Below the pieces are notes generated by a model, which worked only from the letters and a program-made list of their open reading frames with translations, searched no databases and had not been told where the DNA came from. Shown piece by piece: positions 8,170 to 17,086 of a DNA stretch of 64,000 nt (its first letter is position 1; each line of letters opens with the position of its first letter). This stretch comes from Fontibacillus panacisegetis. Lineage in GTDB: Bacteria; Bacillota; Bacilli; Paenibacillales; Paenibacillaceae. Both the position numbers and the translations under genes were made by a program. The stretch is taken from NCBI RefSeq assembly GCF_900102215.1, contig NZ_FNBG01000014.1, positions 1 to 64,000 of the forward strand, read 5' to 3'.

Positions 8170-10467
8170 ATGATCTATAAGGACCATACCAGACCAATTA
8201 ATGAAAGAGTCGAGCATTTGCTTGGGCTTATGACAATGGAAGAAAAGGTCGGCCAGCTGGTGCAGCCTTTTGGCTGGCAGGCCTATACACATATAGACGG
8301 AAAGATTGAGCTTACAGATTCCTTTAAAAAGCAAATAGAAAGCACGGGCGTCGGGTCCCTGTACGGCGCATTGCGCGCCGACCCGTGGACAGGAGTTACC
8401 CTGGAGAAGGGGCTGTCACCGAGACAGGGAGCGGAGGCCGTCAATGAAATTCAAAGATATGCCATCGAAAATTCCCGACTGGGCATCCCGATCCTGATCG
8501 GAGAGGAATGCTCTCATGGACATATGGCCATCGGGGCAACTGTATTTCCGGTTCCATTAACCCTTGGCAGCACATGGAATGTGGATCTGTATCGGGAAAT
8601 GTGCCGGGCCGTAGCCAAAGAAACAAGAAGCCAGGGTGGTGCAGCAACGTATTCACCCGTTCTGGACGTCGTTCGCGATCCTCGCTGGGGACGGACGGAG
8701 GAGTGCTTTGGAGAAGATCCTTACTTGATCAGCGAAATGGCGGTAGCCTCTGTTGAGGGTCTGCAGGGCGATTCCTTGGACAGTCCGGACAGCGTTGTTG
8801 CGACATTGAAGCATTTTGTAGCCTACGGAAGCTCTGAAGGCGGAAGAAATGCAGGTCCAGCACATATGGGCCGACGCGAGCTGCTTGAGGTGGATATGCT
8901 GCCGTTCAAAAAGGCGGTTCAGGCAGGGGCGCAATCGATCATGCCGGCTTATAACGAGATTGATGGCGTTCCATGCACGACCAACAAGGAGTTGCTGCAG
9001 GATATCCTCCGCGATGATTGGGGCTTTGACGGCATGATCATAACAGATTGTGGCGCAATCGACATGCTGGCATCAGGCCATGATGTGGCTGAGGATGGAC
9101 TGGATGCTGCCGTGCAAGCCATTGAGGCAGGAATCGACATGGAAATGTCAGGTGAAATGTTCGGTAATTATTTGCTGATGGCCTTGCAATCCAATCGATT
9201 GAATGCTGAGGTTCTGGATGCGGCAGTACGCAGGGTGCTTGCCTTGAAGTTCAAGCTCGGATTATTCGAGTCACCTTATGGCGATCCGGATCGTGCCGAA
9301 GAGATTATCGCCAGCAAGGAGCATATATCATTAGCTCGTAAAATCGCAGGCGAAGGCATCGTTTTGTTGAAGAACGAAGGAGGACTGCTCCCGTTGTCCG
9401 ATGCTACAGGAACCATTGCTGTAATTGGACCTAACGCAGACGCGGGCTACAATCAGTTGGGCGATTACACGTCTCCGCAGCCGCCAGGCACGGTGGTGAC
9501 GGTGCTGGACGGCATTCGTGAAAAGCTGAAAGACGACAGCGGGCGTGTTCTGTATGCGCCGGGCTGCAGAATCAGAGGGGAATCGCGCGAGGGATTTGAG
9601 CTCGCCCTTTCCACAGCGGAGAAGGCCGATACCATCGTGATGGTAGTTGGAGGCTCCAGTGCGCGTGATTTCGGCGAAGGCAGCATTGACTTAAAGACAG
9701 GAGCCTCAAAGGTAACCGGACATTCGTGGAGTGATATGGACTGTGGCGAAGGCATCGATCGAATGTCATTGAGCCTGTCCGGTGTACAGCTTGAATTGCT
9801 GCAGGAAATCAGCAAGCTGGGAAAACAGCTTGTAGTTGTATATATTAACGGTCGTCCTATTGTCGAGCCATGGATCGATGAGCATGCGGACGCCATTGTG
9901 GAAGCATGGTATCCGGGTCAGGAGGGCGGCCATGCGGTAGCTGACATTTTGTTCGGTGATGTCAATCCATCCGGACGTTTGACGGTGTCCATTCCAAAGC
10001 ATGTCGGCCAATTGCCTGTGTATTATAACGGCAAACGCTCTCGCGGGAAGCGATATCTGGAGGATAATTCCCAGCCACGCTATCCGTTCGGATTTGGACT
10101 CAGCTATACGGAATTTGCTTATTCCAACCTCAAGCTTGAATCACAGGAGCTCGCTGTTAACGGAAGCACTGTAGCCGCTGTTGAAGTAACTAACGTCGGC
10201 AAACGGGCAGGTGCGGAGGTCGTGCAGCTTTATATCTCCGATAAGGTCAGCACTGTAACACGTCCGGCCAAGGAATTGAAAGGGTTCCGCAAAATTTATT
10301 TGGAGCCGGGTGAAACTCAAACCGTGAAATTTACGATCGGTGCGGAGGAGCTTCAATATATCGGTCGGGATATGAAAACCGTTGTGGAGCCTGGAGAATT
10401 TCAGGTATGCATCGGCAGACATGTAAATGATACTTTAAGCGCCGCATTGCAGGTGCGAAAGGAGTAG
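8170..10467 (+). CDS. Glycoside hydrolase family 3 (beta-glucosidase type)
   Basis: A 765-residue cytoplasmic enzyme without signal peptide. The order is an N-terminal (beta/alpha)8 barrel (about 10-330) with the family motif ATLKHFVAYG, the catalytic nucleophile Asp293 in GMIITDCGAIDML, the alpha/beta sandwich (about 380-600) and a C-terminal fibronectin-III-like domain (about 650-760). This architecture is typical of beta-glucosidases and beta-xylosidases. It is not that of the two-domain GH3 N-acetylglucosaminidases (NagZ), so its part in a mannose/GlcNAc pathway is unclear: it may act on a beta-glucosyl or other terminal sugar. The following GH38 start lies 3 bases after its stop, with the ribosome binding site AAAGGAG inside this gene. 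Confidence 0.92.
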   Translation: MIYKDHTRPINERVEHLLGLMTMEEKVGQLVQPFGWQAYTHIDGKIELTDSFKKQIESTGVGSLYGALRADPWTGVTLEKGLSPRQGAEAVNEIQRYAIENSRLGIPILIGEECSHGHMAIGATVFPVPLTLGSTWNVDLYREMCRAVAKETRSQGGAATYSPVLDVVRDPRWGRTEECFGEDPYLISEMAVASVEGLQGDSLDSPDSVVATLKHFVAYGSSEGGRNAGPAHMGRRELLEVDMLPFKKAVQAGAQSIMPAYNEIDGVPCTTNKELLQDILRDDWGFDGMIITDCGAIDMLASGHDVAEDGLDAAVQAIEAGIDMEMSGEMFGNYLLMALQSNRLNAEVLDAAVRRVLALKFKLGLFESPYGDPDRAEEIIASKEHISLARKIAGEGIVLLKNEGGLLPLSDATGTIAVIGPNADAGYNQLGDYTSPQPPGTVVTVLDGIREKLKDDSGRVLYAPGCRIRGESREGFELALSTAEKADTIVMVVGGSSARDFGEGSIDLKTGASKVTGHSWSDMDCGEGIDRMSLSLSGVQLELLQEISKLGKQLVVVYINGRPIVEPWIDEHADAIVEAWYPGQEGGHAVADILFGDVNPSGRLTVSIPKHVGQLPVYYNGKRSRGKRYLEDNSQPRYPFGFGLSYTEFAYSNLKLESQELAVNGSTVAAVEVTNVGKRAGAEVVQLYISDKVSTVTRPAKELKGFRKIYLEPGETQTVKFTIGAEELQYIGRDMKTVVEPGEFQVCIGRHVNDTLSAALQVRKE

Positions 10468-10470
10468 AGT

Positions 10471-13400
10471 ATGGAACGAATGCAGCGTTTTATTCGCGAA
10501 CTGTTGGAAGCCTCATGGCTGGAGGAACAAGAGGTGCGAAGCTGGGAGATCACTTCGGCAACGTACAAGCTGCCGGGAGAGTATGAGAATGTAGCTCCTT
10601 ATTCGGAGGGACTGAACTTTGAACGGTTTCCAAGCACACAAGGCACGACCTACTTTTTCCGTACGCAATTGTCTGTTCCTTCTTCCTGGCAGGAAGGTCA
10701 TGTAGGACTGATTTTCAAATCAGGTGGAGAAGGCTTGCTCAGAGTTAATGGTAAATCGTACCAAGGTCTAGACCGCAACCATACCTTTGTGACACTGCGT
10801 GAGGAAAAGAGCGCTCCGCTGGAGCTTGAGATCGAGCTGTTCGATCCTGTACCGGAACCAGTTGATCCATTAAATCAGCAGGCTGTTATTCAGCCGCCGA
10901 TCACTGCGGTTCAATGCAAGCTGGTGCTAGTTAATCGGCCTGTTCAGAGCTTGATGTATACCGCGACAATCATTCGCGACTCGGTGGTATTGCTGCCTGA
11001 GCAGGATTTTCGCAGAACTCGCTTGATTGAGGCGTTGTACCGGGCTATGGATGAATTTGTCGGACTGAGCAAGACAGAGGTTCGGGAAGGTGTTTCTGCT
11101 TCGGCGATTGAGGAACGGTTGATGCAGCGTGTGCAGGAGATCGGAGGAAATGCCGAAGGAATCATGCACATGGTTGGCCAGTCGCACATCGATATTGCTT
11201 GGCTGTGGCCGGCACGAGAGACCGTCCGCAAGACGAGTCGTACGTTCTCAACCGTTGATGCATTGATGTCGGAATACCCGGATTTCAAATATGCACAAAG
11301 TCAGCCGCTGCTGTTTGAATATCTTAAGAATAACGATCCCGAGCTGTATGAGCGGGTAAAGGCCAGAATTTCCGAGGGTCGCTGGGAGCTGGTTGGAGGC
11401 ATGTGGATCGAACCGGATCTGAACCTGCCTAATGGGGAGTCGCTGATGCGGCAAATGCTGTACGGTCAGTCCTTTTACCGGCAAGAATTCGGGAAAACCT
11501 CTGATATTGAATGGCTCCCGGATACGTTTGGTTATTGCGCTTCTTTGCCGCAAATTTTGAAGCATGGTGGTATTCGGTTTTTTATGACGACCAAGCTGGG
11601 CTGGAACGATACCAATGTATTTCCTTACGATTTGTTCCATTGGGTCGGGATCGACGGAACACCAATGCTCTCTTATTTGAATCACGGGGTAAACGAAAAT
11701 ACACTTCCGAAAGACATCCATGATCATTGGCAGTCTTTCCGGGAAAAAGCGAGTCATCCCGAGCAGATGCTGCTGTACGGACATGGTGATGGAGGCGGCG
11801 GCGTAACTCGCGAGATGCTCGAATATATCGATCGTTCGGAGCTAATGGTTGGTCAACCGTCCAGTGTTTACAGCACGGCAGCGCAATTTTTTGACGGTAT
11901 TGCCGGGCATAGACCTCAAATTCCTGAATGGAGAGGCGATTTGTATCTGGAGCTGCACCGGGGAACGTATACAACCCATGGTCGCAATAAACGGAACAAT
12001 CGAAAAGCAGAGATTATGTATCGTGAGGCTGAATTGTGGAACACGCTCGCCGCTAGCTTCATGAAAGAAGAAAAACGGCGGGACAGCCTGCAATCGCTGC
12101 ATGATGGCTGGAAGCTGATCCTGTTGAATCAATTCCATGACATCATCCCGGGCTCAGCCATTACAGAAGCCTACGAAACTTCGGAAAAAGAATACAAGGA
12201 TATTTTCAGCTTCGGTAACGCCAGCCTAATGACAGGACTGACAACGCTAAGCGAACGAATAACGATGACGGGCGAAGGAACGCCGTACGTTGTGTACAAC
12301 AGTCTGGGCTGGTCCAGGGACGTCGTCGTTTCAATTAACGATTCCGGCTTCAACCGCCGTGGCACCAAGGTATACGATTCGGAAGGCAATCGCTTGGAAG
12401 CTGATTTAATTGCAGGAGCTGGACACGAAAATTCGGACCATGTATGGATTCGAGTGCCGAACGTTCCGGCCTTTGGTTACAAAACGATCTGGTTCAGGGA
12501 TGACGAAGCATCTGTTGCGCCTACTAGCGGTGAGGTCAACTCATCCTGCGGAACCGGGCAGTGGAATGGTGACGTATGGGAGACAGAGTATTACTCTATC
12601 CGATTTAACGAGAAAGGCGAGATCATCAGCCTGCTGGATAAAGCAGTGAACCGGGAAATAGTCCAGCCTGGCGAAGCGGCGAACAGATTCCACTTCTTCC
12701 ATGACCGTCCTATCCTTTGGGATGCATGGGATATTGACAGCAGATACGAGGAGCAGCCGGCTGGAGAAGCGAAGCTTGTGGAGCGTACGGTGCTTCTTCA
12801 GGGCGATGTCATGGATGTTCTGCGTTTTCGTTGGAGTTTGAGCCAGTCGGATATCGAGCAGGATATCATTCTGTATCACCATGATCGAAGAATTGATTTC
12901 AAAACAAGAGTGAACTGGAATGAAGCACATAAGCTGCTTAAGGTAGGATTCCCTATAGATGTAGTTGCCGATAAGGCAACCTATGAGATACCGTATGGCG
13001 CACTGGAGCGGCCGACTCATCGCAATACGAGCTGGGAGCAGGCACAATATGAGGTTTGCGGTCATCGCTTTGTAGATGTGTCCGAGCACGGTTACGGTGT
13101 CAGCCTGTTGAATGATTGCAAATACGGTTATGACGTGCAAGGAAGCACCATACGACTATCGCTGCTGCGCGCGCCTAAATGGCCGGATAAAACCGCAGAT
13201 TTGGGAGCTCACGAATTTATCTATTCCTTGTATCCGCATGCCGGAAGCTGGCAGGAAGCACATATTGTCAGAAAAGCAGCCGAGCTGAATCACGAGGCTC
13301 CTGTCATTGGATGTGCAGGACAGACTGAAGCTGCTGTCGGCTCTCTGCCGAACGAAGGAAGCTTACTTGGCTTCAACGGGCAGCATGTCATGCTGGACAC

Positions 13401-13617
13401 AGTCAAGCCTGCCGAGGAAGGCAGCGGAGTTATTCTTCGCCTTTATGAGTCCGCAGGGGGACGGGAAAAAGTTGCTTTGGAATGGCCGGAGCAGGTTCAA
13501 AGCATATATATTTCCAATGCTCTTGAAAAGGAATTTGAGCAGCTCCCGCATAATGAAGGTCAGTTTGAGCTTGATTTTGCACCATATGAAATTAAGACGA
13601 TCAGAATCAACTACTAA
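10471..13617 (+). CDS. Alpha-mannosidase, GH38, Ams1/MAN2C1 type
   Basis: A 1048-residue cytoplasmic enzyme. An N-terminal beta-rich domain of about 220 residues precedes the GH38 catalytic domain, which opens with the zinc motif GQSHIDIAWLWP (His239, Asp241). The nucleophile is Asp351 in EWLPDTFGYCASLPQIL. Next come the alpha-mannosidase middle three-helix domain (LLNQFHDIIPGSAITEAY) and C-terminal beta domains to the end. Length and N-terminal domain place it with yeast Ams1 and human MAN2C1, which remove alpha-1,2-, 1,3- and 1,6-mannose from free oligomannosides in the cytosol. No signal peptide. It differs clearly from the shorter GH38 at 17087-19831, so the two probably split linkage specificities. 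Confidence 0.95.
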   Translation: MERMQRFIRELLEASWLEEQEVRSWEITSATYKLPGEYENVAPYSEGLNFERFPSTQGTTYFFRTQLSVPSSWQEGHVGLIFKSGGEGLLRVNGKSYQGLDRNHTFVTLREEKSAPLELEIELFDPVPEPVDPLNQQAVIQPPITAVQCKLVLVNRPVQSLMYTATIIRDSVVLLPEQDFRRTRLIEALYRAMDEFVGLSKTEVREGVSASAIEERLMQRVQEIGGNAEGIMHMVGQSHIDIAWLWPARETVRKTSRTFSTVDALMSEYPDFKYAQSQPLLFEYLKNNDPELYERVKARISEGRWELVGGMWIEPDLNLPNGESLMRQMLYGQSFYRQEFGKTSDIEWLPDTFGYCASLPQILKHGGIRFFMTTKLGWNDTNVFPYDLFHWVGIDGTPMLSYLNHGVNENTLPKDIHDHWQSFREKASHPEQMLLYGHGDGGGGVTREMLEYIDRSELMVGQPSSVYSTAAQFFDGIAGHRPQIPEWRGDLYLELHRGTYTTHGRNKRNNRKAEIMYREAELWNTLAASFMKEEKRRDSLQSLHDGWKLILLNQFHDIIPGSAITEAYETSEKEYKDIFSFGNASLMTGLTTLSERITMTGEGTPYVVYNSLGWSRDVVVSINDSGFNRRGTKVYDSEGNRLEADLIAGAGHENSDHVWIRVPNVPAFGYKTIWFRDDEASVAPTSGEVNSSCGTGQWNGDVWETEYYSIRFNEKGEIISLLDKAVNREIVQPGEAANRFHFFHDRPILWDAWDIDSRYEEQPAGEAKLVERTVLLQGDVMDVLRFRWSLSQSDIEQDIILYHHDRRIDFKTRVNWNEAHKLLKVGFPIDVVADKATYEIPYGALERPTHRNTSWEQAQYEVCGHRFVDVSEHGYGVSLLNDCKYGYDVQGSTIRLSLLRAPKWPDKTADLGAHEFIYSLYPHAGSWQEAHIVRKAAELNHEAPVIGCAGQTEAAVGSLPNEGSLLGFNGQHVMLDTVKPAEEGSGVILRLYESAGGREKVALEWPEQVQSIYISNALEKEFEQLPHNEGQFELDFAPYEIKTIRINY

Positions 13618-13646
13618 TCTAACTCACGATAAAGGAGCGAGAAGCT

Positions 13647-14966
13647 TTGGAACAATTTAGACTCCCGAAAATAAACATGCCGAAGCTGGAATTGCCGAAT
13701 GCGGTGCAGGATGTGCTGCGGGAAGCGGATGAGAAGCTTGCACATCGTCCAAAGCTGCTGAAGCAGTTCAAAAACTGCTTTCCCAATACGCTGGAGACGA
13801 CGACCAAGCTAATGGAGGACGGAACGACCTTTGTCATTACAGGAGATATTCCGGCCTCCTGGCTGCGGGATTCGGTAGAGCAGGTGATCCACTACGTGCC
13901 TATAGCGAAAGAAGACGCGGATTTGCAGCGGATTATTTCCGGACTGATCAAGCGTCATATCCAATACATCCACATTGACCCGTATGCCAATGCATTCAAT
14001 GAATCGGCCAACGATTGGCACTGGAATACGACGGATGAGACAGACATGTCGCCATGGGTATGGGAACGGAAATTCGAAATCGATTCCCTTTGCTTTGTAG
14101 TCCGGCTCGCATACACGTACTGGAAAGAAACCGGGCGTGCTGATATTTTTGACGCCGGATTTAAATCCGCCATGCGGAAAATTTATGATGTGTTCCGTAC
14201 CGAGCAGCGGCATTTTGAACAGTCGCCATATCGGTTTACACGCAATAATGGCATCATTGAGGATTCGCTGCGAAATGCCGGAATGGGCATGCCGGTCAAT
14301 TACACCGGAATGATCTGGTCAGGCTTCCGTTCCAGCGACGATGCCTGTGATTTCCATTACAACATTCCGGGTAATATGTTTGCGGTCGTGGCGCTTCGCC
14401 AAATGCAGGAATTCGCGGAATGGGTATTCCGTGACATGGGTTTTCTGGCACAGCTTCAGACACTGGAGCTTGAAATAGACTACGGGATCAAGCTGTATGG
14501 CATTTACCGTCATCCTGAATTTGGACCCATTTATGCTTACGAGACGGACGGGTTTGGCAACTATTGTCTGATGGATGATGCTGGGACTCCAGGATTGATG
14601 TCGATTCCTTATCTAGGCTATGTCACTGCTGACGATCCGATTTACCAAAATACGCGGCGTTTTGCGCTTAGCAAGGAAAATCCGTTCTACTTTGAAGGGA
14701 AAGCAGCCAAAGGAATAGGCAGCCCGCATACACCGAAGGATTACATTTGGCATATGGCGTTATCGATGCAGGGGATCACGGCTCAGACTGCCGAGGAGAA
14801 GCTGGAGATGATTGCGATACTGGAAGCGACGGATGCTGACACTGGTTATATGCATGAAGGCTTCCATTCGGACGATCCAACGATCTTTACCCGCAGCTGG
14901 TTCGCTTGGTCGAACAGCCTGTTTTCACAGCTAGTTTACCGTGCGATGAAGGAAGACATTCTGTAA
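13647..14966 (+). CDS. Exo-alpha-1,6-mannosidase, GH125
   Basis: A 439-residue protein of usual GH125 length (formerly DUF1237). The (alpha/alpha)6 barrel carries the family motif PASWLRDSVEQV (Asp75), then HWNTTDETDMSPWVWERKFE and SGFRSSDDAC. Characterised bacterial members are inverting exo-alpha-1,6-mannosidases that act on N-glycan core or branch alpha-1,6-mannose. The start is TTG at 13647 with AAAGGAG nine bases upstream. No signal peptide, so it works in the cytoplasm on imported glycan. A GH125 next to GH38 and GH20 recalls streptococcal N-glycan loci. Confidence 0.93.
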   Translation: MEQFRLPKINMPKLELPNAVQDVLREADEKLAHRPKLLKQFKNCFPNTLETTTKLMEDGTTFVITGDIPASWLRDSVEQVIHYVPIAKEDADLQRIISGLIKRHIQYIHIDPYANAFNESANDWHWNTTDETDMSPWVWERKFEIDSLCFVVRLAYTYWKETGRADIFDAGFKSAMRKIYDVFRTEQRHFEQSPYRFTRNNGIIEDSLRNAGMGMPVNYTGMIWSGFRSSDDACDFHYNIPGNMFAVVALRQMQEFAEWVFRDMGFLAQLQTLELEIDYGIKLYGIYRHPEFGPIYAYETDGFGNYCLMDDAGTPGLMSIPYLGYVTADDPIYQNTRRFALSKENPFYFEGKAAKGIGSPHTPKDYIWHMALSMQGITAQTAEEKLEMIAILEATDADTGYMHEGFHSDDPTIFTRSWFAWSNSLFSQLVYRAMKEDIL

Positions 14967-15014
14967 GTCGTATTGACCTTTAAAATATAAGTGTCGTAAA
15001 AAGGAGATTTGAAA

Positions 15015-16007
15015 ATGAGCAGAATTATTGGAGAAAACCTGAACCATATTCCCTGGCAGGATAAACCTGAAGGCTATAATGCACCCGTTTGGAGATATTC
15101 ACACAATCCGATTATTAAGCGTGACGCAATTCCAAGCTCCAACAGTATATTTAATTCGGCTGTAATTCCTTTTGAAGACGGGTTCGCCGGTGTATTCCGC
15201 TGCGACTCCAAATCCGTCAGCATGGACATTTTCGCCGGCTTCAGCAAGGATGGTGTGAACTGGGAAATCAATCACGAGCCCATCGTATTCCAGGGAGATG
15301 AGGAAGTCATTAAACGGGAATACCGTTATGATCCGCGGGTCTGCAAAATTGGAGATCGTTATTACATCTCATGGTGCAACGGCTATCATGGCCCAACGAT
15401 TGGACTTGCTTATACATTTGATTTTCAGACTTTCCATCAAATTGAGAATGCCTTCTTGCCGTATAACCGAAACGGAGTGCTGTTCCCGCGCAAGATTGGC
15501 GACAATTATGCAATGGTTAGCCGTCCTAGCGATACAGGCCATACTCCTTTCGGTGACATATTTTACAGCGAAAGTCCTGACCTCACCTTCTGGGGGAAAC
15601 ACCGCTATGTGATGGGTACGATCGATGGAGATGCCTCTGCATGGCAGTCCAAAAAAATCGGACCGGGTCCGATTCCGATCGAAACCGACAAGGGCTGGCT
15701 GCTGATTTACCATGGCGTAATCAATACTTGCAACGGCTTTGTCTATCGCATGGGCTGTGCGCTTCTGGATATTGATCAGCCTTGGAAAGTAAAAGCGCGG
15801 TCACGCAATTATATTTTGGGGCCTGAAACCTTGTATGAATGCGTCGGAGATGTACCGAATGTGACTTTCCCGTGTGCGGCTTTGACCGATGCTGCAACCG
15901 GACGTATTGCTATTTATTATGGATGCGCGGATACGGTAACGGGATTGGCATTTACTACTGTTGACGAACTGCTCGATTATATGGAGAAGTACCCTTTGGA
16001 AGGGTAA
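15015..16007 (+). CDS. Beta-mannoside phosphorylase, GH130
   Basis: A 330-residue five-bladed propeller protein of the GH130 family. The general-acid region reads [17 protein letters not shown] (Asp106). Further phosphate- and substrate-site motifs lie in [12 protein letters not shown] and [18 protein letters not shown]130 enzymes phosphorolyse beta-1,4- (or beta-1,2-) mannosides to mannose-1-phosphate. With GH38, GH125 and GH20 around it, the likely substrate is Man-beta-1,4-GlcNAc from the N-glycan core, but a beta-1,2-mannobiose or mannosyl-glucose activity cannot be excluded by eye. I chose ATG 15015 because AAGGAG (15001-15006) is then correctly spaced; the in-frame TTG at 15009 is too close. 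Confidence 0.9.
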   Translation: MSRIIGENLNHIPWQDKPEGYNAPVWRYSHNPIIKRDAIPSSNSIFNSAVIPFEDGFAGVFRCDSKSVSMDIFAGFSKDGVNWEINHEPIVFQGDEEVIKREYRYDPRVCKIGDRYYISWCNGYHGPTIGLAYTFDFQTFHQIENAFLPYNRNGVLFPRKIGDNYAMVSRPSDTGHTPFGDIFYSESPDLTFWGKHRYVMGTIDGDASAWQSKKIGPGPIPIETDKGWLLIYHGVINTCNGFVYRMGCALLDIDQPWKVKARSRNYILGPETLYECVGDVPNVTFPCAALTDAATGRIAIYYGCADTVTGLAFTTVDELLDYMEKYPLEG

Positions 16008-16049
16008 GTTGATCAATCGAAGTAAATGAAGCAGGAATGAGGAAATAAA

Positions 16050-17027
16050 ATGAATACAGCGTCAATCTTGTTTGAAGAAGTGCCATTTGAGACCCTCCGC
16101 AGCATAGTTAAAAGGTATTTTGGACATGCGGAGGAGTTGGAATGCACGCTGTTGAAGGGAGGACTCTTCAACACTACCTACAAGTTGACGCTTCCTTTAT
16201 TGCAGCGGAAATTAATTTTGAGATTAGGTCCAGTGAATCGCCAGCACCTGCTGCCCTTTGAGCATCATCTAATGAAGGCGGAGGAAATGGCATATCAACT
16301 GCTTTCCACTCTGGATATTCCTTGTCCGGATGTTCTGGTATGCGATAACACCAAGCAGTATCTGGATCGGGATTTCATGATCACTGACTATATTCCCGGC
16401 ATATCCTTGGCAGATGAGTCTATTTCTGAGGAGAGCAAAAAGGGTATCTACAAGCAAGTTGCAGAATTGACGGCCAGGATGCACTCCATTACTGGCCCTG
16501 CATATGGCAGAATAGCTGATTTATTGCAAGGCAGAGGATATTACAAATGGCAGGAATTTCTGCTCGCGCATGCTGCGGAGGTGGGGGATTCCTGTCTGAA
16601 TTATGGAGTATTCAAGCCAGAGGAAGTACAGCGAATTCTGCGGATATATGAGGAGAACTCCGAGCTTTACCGGGATATCAGGACTCCTCGTATGCTCCAC
16701 GGGGATTTGTGGGCTGGCAACGTGCTTGTTCAGCGCCGCCCGGAAGAAGAACGTTACGAGGTTACAGCGATCCTTGATGCGGATAGAGCGTTGTTCGGGG
16801 ACAGCGATTTTGAATTTGCCAGTCCTTGGCTTCCATTCTCAGACGAAGCCAAAGACGAGTCATCTCAAAGGAATGCTGTTCGAATATTGAAAATGGACAC
16901 GTATCGTATGCTGTTCACTTTTATAGATACTTACATCTGGAATGTCCAATATCGTGATCATGCTCAATTTGAGAGTAACAAGCAGCGTACACTGGACATG
17001 CTTTGTTCTATTGAGAAGCGATTGTAA
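16050..17027 (+). CDS. APH-fold phosphotransferase, possible sugar kinase
   Basis: A 325-residue kinase-like protein of the aminoglycoside phosphotransferase superfamily. An N-lobe with GGLFNTTYKL and ILRLG is followed by the catalytic loop HGDLWAGN (His217, Asp219, Asn224) and the metal-binding Asp243 in AILDADRALFGDSDFEFA. The superfamily also includes choline, homoserine and N-acetylhexosamine 1-kinase (NahK) enzymes. Lying between GH130 and the second GH38, it is more likely a carbohydrate kinase for released mannose or GlcNAc than an antibiotic-resistance enzyme, but the substrate is not shown by sequence. ATG 16050 has ATGAGGAA upstream. Confidence 0.75.
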   Translation: MNTASILFEEVPFETLRSIVKRYFGHAEELECTLLKGGLFNTTYKLTLPLLQRKLILRLGPVNRQHLLPFEHHLMKAEEMAYQLLSTLDIPCPDVLVCDNTKQYLDRDFMITDYIPGISLADESISEESKKGIYKQVAELTARMHSITGPAYGRIADLLQGRGYYKWQEFLLAHAAEVGDSCLNYGVFKPEEVQRILRIYEENSELYRDIRTPRMLHGDLWAGNVLVQRRPEEERYEVTAILDADRALFGDSDFEFASPWLPFSDEAKDESSQRNAVRILKMDTYRMLFTFIDTYIWNVQYRDHAQFESNKQRTLDMLCSIEKRL

Positions 17028-17086
17028 AAAAAGATTCCCAGACATGGGACATCATTATTAGTTGTAATTAGAAGGGAATGATCAAT

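Noticed and set aside
8170-10467. NagZ-type N-acetylglucosaminidase
   Set aside because: The GH3 protein has the three-domain beta-glucosidase architecture with a fibronectin-like end, not the two-domain NagZ layout.
12541-13140. 199-codon minus-strand frame
   Set aside because: Antisense to the Ams1-type GH38 gene; no motif and no ribosome binding site.
16050-17027. Aminoglycoside resistance gene
   Set aside because: The APH fold alone does not show resistance; the gene is embedded among glycosidases and lacks features of a resistance cassette.
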